Positions 35,101 to 44,100 of a DNA stretch of 45,355 nt are shown here, one piece after another; the first letter of the stretch is position 1, and the number at the start of each line of letters is the position of its first letter. Below the pieces are notes generated by a model, which was not told the origin of the DNA, searched no databases, and saw only the letters and a program-made list of their open reading frames with translations. The position numbers were made by a program, and so were the translations under genes. Location of the stretch: the NCBI GenBank assembly GCA_019648995.1, contig BLXT01007159.1, forward strand, positions 202,414-247,768. Reading direction: 5' to 3'. This DNA is from Plakobranchus ocellatus. Lineage: Eukaryota; Mollusca; Gastropoda; Plakobranchidae.

Positions 35101-38100
35101 GATAACATCCTAGATCTATTTTCACAGCTCTGAAATCTCAACACATTTTTTTTTTTTTTTAAGCTTTGAATGTTGAGTATCTAGCTCTTGAATGATTTGT
35201 CTCTAACGATGAGAATCGATGTGTACGTTTTTTTCTTAAAATTCATCCTTTCCTTAGCCAATTCTATGATATCATCAAGTAGCAACAACTCTTAATAAAT
35301 TTATTTTTATACATTTATATAAAATGTATCACAAACAACAGAATCAATTTTATTACACTGTGAATCAAGGAAAAAGATAAATTTCTGGGGAAATAAAAGT
35401 AGGAACTTTAAAGGCAATTTTCTCATTTCAATACTTTTGTGATTTTCTGTTTTCAACCTGCAATAACTCACATCTAATTAAGATATTTCAAAAATTCAAA
35501 AGCACGATGTTCAGAAAATATTGCAAATTTAGAAAATATAAAAAACAGAATAACTTAAATTTCACCATGCAGTGTTTTTGCTAGCCTCATCACATTTTTG
35601 CTTGGCAAGTCAAATAATAGCTGCAATTTCAACCCCCATATGTGTTAAACTCGTTAAGTGGAAAGTTAGAATTTTAGCATTGTATAAAGCTATAACATAT
35701 CTTTTCCTGCATGTTTTTCTGATTGTCCAATGTATTTAATGTTTCAGAAAGAATGTGTCGCAGCTGGTCTAAAGCACAAGCTTGCAATTCATTCTATGAA
35801 AACTGGAAAGACAAAATAGTGAGGTTTTTTTTTCCTTAATTTAATTCTATTTACATATTTGAAAGGTAGTGAGCATAATGCCTTCTGTTGTAAAAGATTT
35901 TTTGTTTTGTTTTGTTTTGTTGTTTTTTTTTTGCTTTTTGCTCAGAAAGGTTTAATCAGCTTAATGTTTGTATCACCTGATGCATTTCATTTTGAGATAT
36001 CCAGATAATGTTGGTTTTTTTTTTTACAGGGCAAAGAACTTCTTAAAACAATTTTTGTAAATCTTAAACCCTAGGTTCAGTTTAACTCTGAGTGCCTTTG
36101 CCAGTGCATAGTACTGAAAGAACAAAATTGGAGAATGTTGAAATGTCATACATGAATTAATTTACACTAGCAAGAAAATATTCTCTTGTTCAGATTTCCT
36201 TATTGATCCTGTAATATAAGGTCTTTGACCCATTCCCACTTCAGCTGAACCCTTTCACTTTTTCCCCACATCTTTTTAAGTATGTAGGATAGTTCTCATG
36301 GTTATATTTTTAGTCTTTTTTTATGTAACTTTAGGTAACACTGATGGAGCTACATAAATATCACAAAAGATGTAGTGATGTCATAGATCTATTTTAGCAC
36401 TGCTTGTTACAGTGAGTTCTTTTAAATTGGTTAAAGAATAGAAATCATGCCAAGACTTGCGGAAAATTGAATGAAAAGTTTATTTATTTGAATAAGGAAC
36501 TGTTTCAGAACAGCAATTTAATTTCTAGAGTTATTTAGATCTACAAGCTCTCAAACACAGTGGTCTATCTCTCAGCGTCTCTGCAAGCTCTCTCAACAAT
36601 CTCACAACCATTCTTTTATACCCACTGCCCACAGATTCTAGGAAATACTAGCACAGGCTAATCGAACGTAAAATTAAAAAGCATACATTCTAGAACTTTT
36701 AGCACAAAGAAGATATTGCAGAATTATGTCATCAAGATGAACTAAAAATACTGGCCAAATAAATTTCTCCATATGACACATCCACTGTGGATATGACCTA
36801 TCAACTTCCTATAAAGTTCCCACTTTTTTAACTCTCTAGAAATCCCCAGATCTAAAGGGATAAACAAAGATGAAATCAAAATAGCACTAAAATAGAAATA
36901 GGTCTAATCTAGGCTTACTCCAAATAAATAAACAAGGCCGTAACACAATAAAATCCATTCCGATTCAAGAACTAATCTGATCTTGACTCAATTCACACTT
37001 ACAGCGACCAATTGTCACAATAAAGATAAAGGTGAAAAGTTTCAGTGGTAGTGTTGTCTTGCCTGTGCAAATTCTAACTGTGACTGTTAAGTGTTTTGTC
37101 ATTTTGTGCTTACAATGAGTCATCATAATCAAGTGCCTTGCTTGTAAGCGTTGGCGATCATGTCCCTCCACAAATCCCTATCTTTGACAGCGGCCAGTAT
37201 ATCTGACACTTTTCCTGGTCCAAGCCATGTGGCCAGTCCATCCATTATCTTCTCCCTTTGTCTTCCTCTGCCTCTTTTTCCTTCAAACTTTCCTGTTGTT
37301 ACCAAATGTTCCAGTTTTCCTCTTCTCATCACGTGGCCCAGAAAGGTGGCTTGACGTTTCCTTATAGTTCTGACCAGTGATCTTCTTTTATTAGCTTCAT
37401 TCAGAACTCTCTCATTTGTTTTCTTTGCGGTCCAAGGTATCCGGAGCATTCTTCTAAGGAACCACATTTCTGTTGCTTCTAGTTTATTTTGAATTTGTTT
37501 TGAGATTGTCCATGCTTCACATCCATACATCAGAACAGGTTCTATGTAGCACTGGAGGGCTCTTTTCCTCGTTTCGATGGAGATGTGTTTATTTGTCAGG
37601 ATTGTTTTCATCCTTTGAAAGTTGATCTTTGCCTGAGCAGTTCTTGCTGATATTTCTCTGTTTGTTTTGCCATCGTTTGAAATTATTGTTCCTAGATATT
37701 TGAACTTTTCTGTTTGTTTGAGTTTTACTTTATTGATGAATATATCACATTTTGGGGATTCTTGTTTGCGACTGATTACCATCACATCTGTCTTTTTACT
37801 GTTCAGTTCTAACCCTTTCTTTCTGCTTTCTTCTTCAACGATATTTAGAAGTTTTTGCAGGTCTTCTTTGTTTTCAGCTATTAGCACGTGTCGTCTGCAT
37901 ATCTTAAGTTGTTTATGTTCTGCCCTCCCACCTTAATTCCTGGGTGATTCTCCAAATTTCGCATGATTATCTCACTGTAGAGGGAGAAGAGATCTGGGGA
38001 GAGAACACAGCCTTGCCTAACGCCTCGTTTTATATCCTGAAATGTGCTGGTTTTGTTTTCGATTCTCATCGTTGCAGTTTGTTCCCAGTACATGGTTTTT

Positions 38101-41100
38101 ATTATTCTTAAGTCTTTTCCATCAATGTTAAGTTGTTTCAATTCCGTTATTATCTCATCGTGGCGTACTCTGTCAAAAGCTTTGGTGTAATCGATGAAAC
38201 ATAGATATACATCTTTTTGTACTTCTAGGGCGCGTTCAATTAAGGTTCGCAGAATATATATTGCATTTGATGTTCCTTTATCTTCTACAAATTCGCACTG
38301 TTCTTCTGCTATTTCTGGTTTTATTTTGTTCCTTATTCTCAGCATTATGATCTTTAGCAGTATTTTGGTGATGTGACTCATGAGGCTGATTGTTCAGTGT
38401 AATTCACATTCTGTTGCACCTGGCTTCTTTGGCAATGCAATGGATATAGACTTTTATAATGAGTACCAGATTTTTAATAAGAAATTTTTAATACATGTTA
38501 TTACCAACAAAATTATTTTGTTGTTCTGATTGTCAAATTGATGAAATTTTCTGCACCATTGGCTCACAAATTTGTTTTCATATTTCACAGCATGCAAGAT
38601 ACAGATAAATTTAACCGGAATAAAATGGTCACTTGTGTAGCATGTCATCCTACAGAATTTTGTGTTGCAGCAGGTCTGGAGAATGGAAGGATTTTGTTAT
38701 GGCAAGTATCAGTCTTGATAATGTGTCTGGACTTGTTTTATTTGTGCTATCCATTTTATTTTTTTCAGAACAGAGGTAGCATATAGGTTTTAGGGTTGAA
38801 ATTGACATTATTTATCTGTCAGTGAATTATCTCTCTCTCTGCATTTATTTTTGTTTTAAAATATGCTATTTTTTTCAGGTATGACTTTATGAAAGACAAT
38901 GACCCAGCAATGTCTACTTTGCATTGGCATTCGCTTGCTGTAAAATGTCTCAGCTTTACCACGGATGGTATGTTCATTCTGTATATATGATATTGTGTGT
39001 GCATCTATGTTTTTTGGTTTGTTTGTTTGTTTATTTTATGTTTTGTTTCAAGTTTCAAAGACATATCCAAGGAATTTTGTTAGGAAAACTAGATGAAGTC
39101 TTTGTGCCTTAAATATCAAACAATTGCAAATTACAAAGATAGATAACTCAATAGTTGTTATAAATAACAACTTATCACGTTCTGACTTTATAAAATCAAC
39201 ATTCGAGAGAAAATGAAAAGTGTGTAGAATGCCTAAAAAGCAAAGGTTATAGAAAGTAAAGATTGTCTATTCATTGTTAATTGCCCTTACTTCAAGCCTG
39301 GAGCTATTTGAAACATTTAGCAACTGATGTTTTTTTGTGCCTTAATTTCACTTTTTCATCATTATTCTTTCATGGCCTCAAATTGGGTGCTCAGGGCCTT
39401 GTTGCTTTGCTCATCATTATGTATAACAATTTGATTGGGTCACATTGAAAATTGAGGGAAAACAATCTCAACTAACTAAGATCTTTGCAAATACTCAAGA
39501 AGGTTTTATATCAAGATATTTGTTTCTTTCTATAAAAAAAAATTATTTTGTGGAGGCAATCTATTTTCACTGTAACGGTTTGCAACTTTGCTAATTTTCC
39601 TTAATAAATTAGGCTCATGTATGCTGAGTGGTGGCCTGGAATGTGTAATGGTCAGATGGCAAATGGGAAGTCAAAACAACCGAGACTTTAAGCCTCGCAT
39701 GGGGGCACCTCTGCACAGGATACAGAGCTCCCAAGATGGAACTCTGTATGCAGTTAACACTGATGACAATGGCAAGTACATTCTTTTTTTTAATGCACTA
39801 TTGTACTTTCTTACAGTTCAAGCAAGGATATCATGGAAACTTACATGCATTGGTTTTAAAATAAGTGTTGTGATTAAATTTTATTGAAAATCATTTGCTC
39901 ACCTGAAGAAAATGAGTGACATACAGTTTCTTTTTCCCAGCATAATTTTTGTATTTACATCTTTTAAAGTGACTTTATTTTGATCAAATGTCTGGCTTTT
40001 TTTTTTTTTATAGTGATTCAACTGCTGGACATCAGTCTTCGAGTACTGCAAGTATATCGTGGCTTGACACGCTGCAGTTTTAATACCAAGAATCCAATTC
40101 CATGCGGCTTGGGTTATGATCCAAGATCAAGAACTCTGGTGACAAATGGTTTACCAGGTCATCTTCAGTTTTACTCACTTGCACTCAACAAACAGTTGTT
40201 CAATGTGAGCATAAATAAATTATACATTTTCAGTTTTATAGCTTTGAGAATTCATTTTTGATATTTATAGAACGGAAGAACCATACAAATAAGATTTTTT
40301 TTCCTCTGTGTGATTTTTACATCCCTTTTCTTAAAAAGGAAATCTGACAAAAAAACATAACCCAAAATCACTCTCAGAGGTATACATTTTGTATAAATTG
40401 TTAATTTTTATCAGCATCAAATGTGCATTTAGTCTGTGTATAAAAAATATATGAGTCAATGAGTGATATCTATTCCTTTTTAGTGTTGTCTCTTTTTCAT
40501 TGAATGAAGAGAAAATGTAGTATTATTAGAAAACAAAAGCATCCTTTCTGTCAGTCAGTAAAGCTTTCTTGTATCTAAAAAGAAAAGTCTCAGCACATTT
40601 TATCCAGGTGTCTTAGCTTAAGTTTGACATGTATCTTATAATGAATACTGTGTGCAACAAAAAGTTTTTCGTGAATTCCTATTTAATTTTCACATCCGCT
40701 GCTTATAATTATTATAGCCTCTGCTGACCCGATAGGTTCAAAATGCTCTGTGTAAGTTGTGATCACTCAATTAAAAGAATAATCTCTTTCTTTGACCAGC
40801 TGGATATTGTGGGGCAAAACTACATCTCACCAGAAAATATTGACCGTCCAACAGTTGTAACTGAGGTCACCTGTACTGCTATAAGCCATGATGGTCAATG
40901 GTTAGCCACATTTGAAGTCTGGTATGATGAAGTTTTCTCTCCAGAGATGAGGCTTAAATTCTGGGTGTACAGCTCTGAGTCACAAACGTAAGTCTGAAAA
41001 CAATTTAGAGTTTCTTCTTCTTAATTCTAACTTTTAAAAAATTATTCTCTCGTGAATATGATAAATTGAATAACCATTTTGTGTGCAATAAAACAGCCAT

Positions 41101-44100
41101 CTTATGTATTGTGTTCCAGAGCTGCCAATCATGATGACAAACTTAATAAATTATGTTTTTTGAGAGAAAATTGCATTGTTTTTAGACCAATTTCATGCCA
41201 AAATTATGTTTCTTGTTACTTTACGCAAGATGAATTCAGACTTTTTTTTCACTTTTGCTCACCCTAAAACTGTGACTTTTGCTTTTTTCTATTTCTGTTT
41301 TCAAACCTGAAATGGAAGTCGTGTTGATAATACATGTCTTTGTCATTTTATGCATTTGTAAAGTGTTGATGGTTTAGGAATCATGACGAGAGCATCTACT
41401 TGGATTTAGGATTAGACCTTGCCGCAGTAAATGTCATGAATGGCTGTGTGCTAGTTGGACACTGCCTGTTACAAGGAGTTCTTTTGAAAGACTAAAGAAA
41501 GAAATCACTCCAAGTGAACGAAAATTGAATCAATTCGGTGCACTGGCATTGAAATAAGCACAGATCATGTAATAAAATATATGGATTACAGTTTGAATCT
41601 CAGATTACAGCTTTTGGTTTTCCTAGATCAGCTCTGCTGTTTTGTGTGCAATTCATCTTGCGTCTAAAAAAATTGTTGGGCATGTAGTGTTCATAAATTT
41701 TTTGTATCATCTGAGGTTTGTTGTGTTCAAGGTCTCTATTACCTATCACAAACACAAAACAATAAGAGATGTGTAGCAGAGTAATGCACAGTTCATTGTA
41801 AGCATCTGCAGACATGAAGGAAAGGTTAAAAAGGACCCTCAGTATAACCAGTTACAACTGTTGGTGTGGGTTTTCAATCTCAGAAAACAAAAGATGGTGC
41901 ATGGGCATAAATCGTGTTGTCCTAGCTCTCTCTCATCTCTCATCTCTTCTCTATGTGTCTTTCTTTCTTTCTCTATTCTCTCTATTCTATTGCAATCTCT
42001 CTCTCTCTCTCTCTCTCTTTCTCTTCTTCTTCAAGACATGATGACCTATTTGTGTTTGTTGTTTTACTTGGGCTGTACCAGCTTAGCCTAACATTATGAC
42101 CAGTCATAAATTGGTTAGACTTTTTGTGCCATTTTGTGGATCTATCGCTTCTCTTTACTTTCTCTTTTCCCTTCCCTTTTGTTGTACTAGATGATCGAAG
42201 ACCATTATTTTTTCCTTGCATCACACAGCATAAATGTAGGTCTGATAACTGCCTTACGCCATCCCCCTCCTTTTAATTAAGTTTTGTTACCTTTTCACTT
42301 TTTATCTCTCCTCATACACCCTCATCTCTCAGCTGATCATTATGTACTAAATGATATCTATAATGAGGGTCTACAAAGTGAAAAGTGGAATGGCAAAACG
42401 CAATTCGTGGCCCAGCACATCTTTGATCTAGCCAAGAAATTGATAAAAAAAATTCCAATATTACTCTGCGAACCATAATGCTGAGAGCAAGGTTTTGTCT
42501 GATCTGATATCATTTGATGCTATTTCCACTTCATCTTCTGATGTGGCATCACAAAAGGAGACTTAAAGCAGTTTGAAAAATCTGGTCAGTTATTTAAATC
42601 TTGGTGTTTTATGCCAACATTCTTAACATTTTGACTACGTTGGCAGCTTTTTATATTTACTGTCATGAGATGTTTTTAACCCACTAAGTATCAGGTCTTG
42701 GGGCATGACTATGGCATAAACACCTAGAATTTTGGATACTTTTGAAAATTGATGGTTTTTTTCTAAGATATCTGCATAAAAATTTGACACAGTGTGTTAA
42801 AGACAGTAAAATTTCTTATAGACCCTAGGAAAGCATTTGGTTTGAAATTTTTATATGTCAGTGCGGATGAGAATGATTTAAAAAATGGGTATTTTTGCAT
42901 GTCTTACACATTATTGAATAGGAAATGTGAAACAAAACACAACAAATAAACTTCAATTAAAAAAAACACATCATTGAGGATAAGAAATGATTTCAGACCT
43001 CGTGTATCTTTGAATTCTTGAATGTGTGAATAAAATTCTATATTCGTACACAAAATATTCTGATCTTTAAGGATTTATGCAGCCCATGTTAATGCTGGCT
43101 TGCTGATTTTATGTCTTTCAACTGTCAATAGTTGCTGCAGTAAAAAATTAATTAAAAAGGCAACTTCTCTATTGAATATGAATGACATTTTGTGTAAGTT
43201 TTCAGAACTGGTGTAGGAAACATAAAACAAAACACAACAAATAAATGCCAATTGAAGAGGAACTCATTGGTTAAGGATTAAGATAATTTCAGATCTTGTG
43301 TACCTTTGCATTCTGGAATATTTGGATAAAATTCTATATTCATTGACAAAATATTTTGATCTCTAAGGATTTGTGCAACCCATGTTAATTTTTTGTCTGA
43401 GAAATTTGGTCTACTGAATTTATGTCTTTCAACTGCTGATGGTTGTTGCAGTAAAGGTTCTTTAAAAAAGAAAACTTTGCTGAATATTTTTGTTTTTGGT
43501 GTTTTTTGTTGCTTGTGTGTGTGTTTTTTTAATAAATATAACCTGGAAGCAGGATCTACGCAATAGAAAAAAACGATATATATATCGATAATGTAATAGT
43601 CACTGATGTGTGATTTCAATTGTAGCAACTATAGTAACTATTTAAACTCATATTTCCACCTTGATTTTCCACAAAACATAATATTGTTAAGAAATTTATT
43701 TTTGCTTTATTTAGGTATTCATTAAACACTCGAGTTGAACATCCCCATGAGGATAGGATAATGAAGATGCTGTTCCGCCCTCCTCCACCTACCAACAGCA
43801 AGTCTCAAGCTACCATGTCATTGGTCACTCTAGGAAATGATAACTGTTTCAAGCTATGGATTTTGGTCGATGACACAGACATATACAGTAAGCTTACATA
43901 CTTTATATCTGGGTCTGCTAGGGATACAGCTGAATGTTAGTTTCTTAAAACCTGTGCTTAAGTTATGTAAATAAAAGGTAATGTATTCATGCAGTGGAAA
44001 ATATAAAAAAGGCATCTTGCTTGTCTCTGGAGCAAAGTTTGTTCTTTTTCTTCCACCATTTGTCTATGTATTTGGGCTCTAATTGTATTAGATGTCTCTT

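Larger units (their letters stand above)
37121..38454 (-). mobile_element. 5'-truncated RTE-clade LINE, antisense in WDR75 intron 6
   Basis: Retains most of the reverse transcriptase and the C-terminal region of a non-LTR retrotransposon; the endonuclease end is missing. Visible blocks are LPKKPGATECELH, FIDYTKAFDRVRHDE, GVRQGCVLSP and the catalytic YADD. The C-terminus has YGCEAWTISK, RRMLRIPWTAK, FLGHVMRRGKLEHL and GKRGRGRQRE, the arrangement seen in BovB/RTE-type elements. The stop lies only about 8 bases from the 3' end, which has a short TGAT-like tail, as usual for RTE. Near-identical flanks TACAATGAGT (37111-37120) and TATAATGAGT (38455-38464), 9 of 10 bases alike, are the likely target-site duplication. 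It is dead: a stop at 38394-38396, and a one-base frameshift just after YADD near 37888. Confidence 0.88.

Noticed and set aside
38702-38710. GT donor at 38706 for WDR75 exon 7 in place of the GC donor
   Set aside because: It would join in the wrong phase and give an immediate stop in exon 8, whereas the GC donor gives the conserved Trp and continuous WDR75 sequence.
41814-42224. Ser/Leu- and Arg/Glu-rich open frames
   Set aside because: They are products of the CT microsatellite within WDR75 intron 11.
43574-43587. 14-bp palindrome CGATATATATATCG
   Set aside because: Mostly an AT dinucleotide run in AT-rich intron DNA, so likely chance; no related sites nearby.
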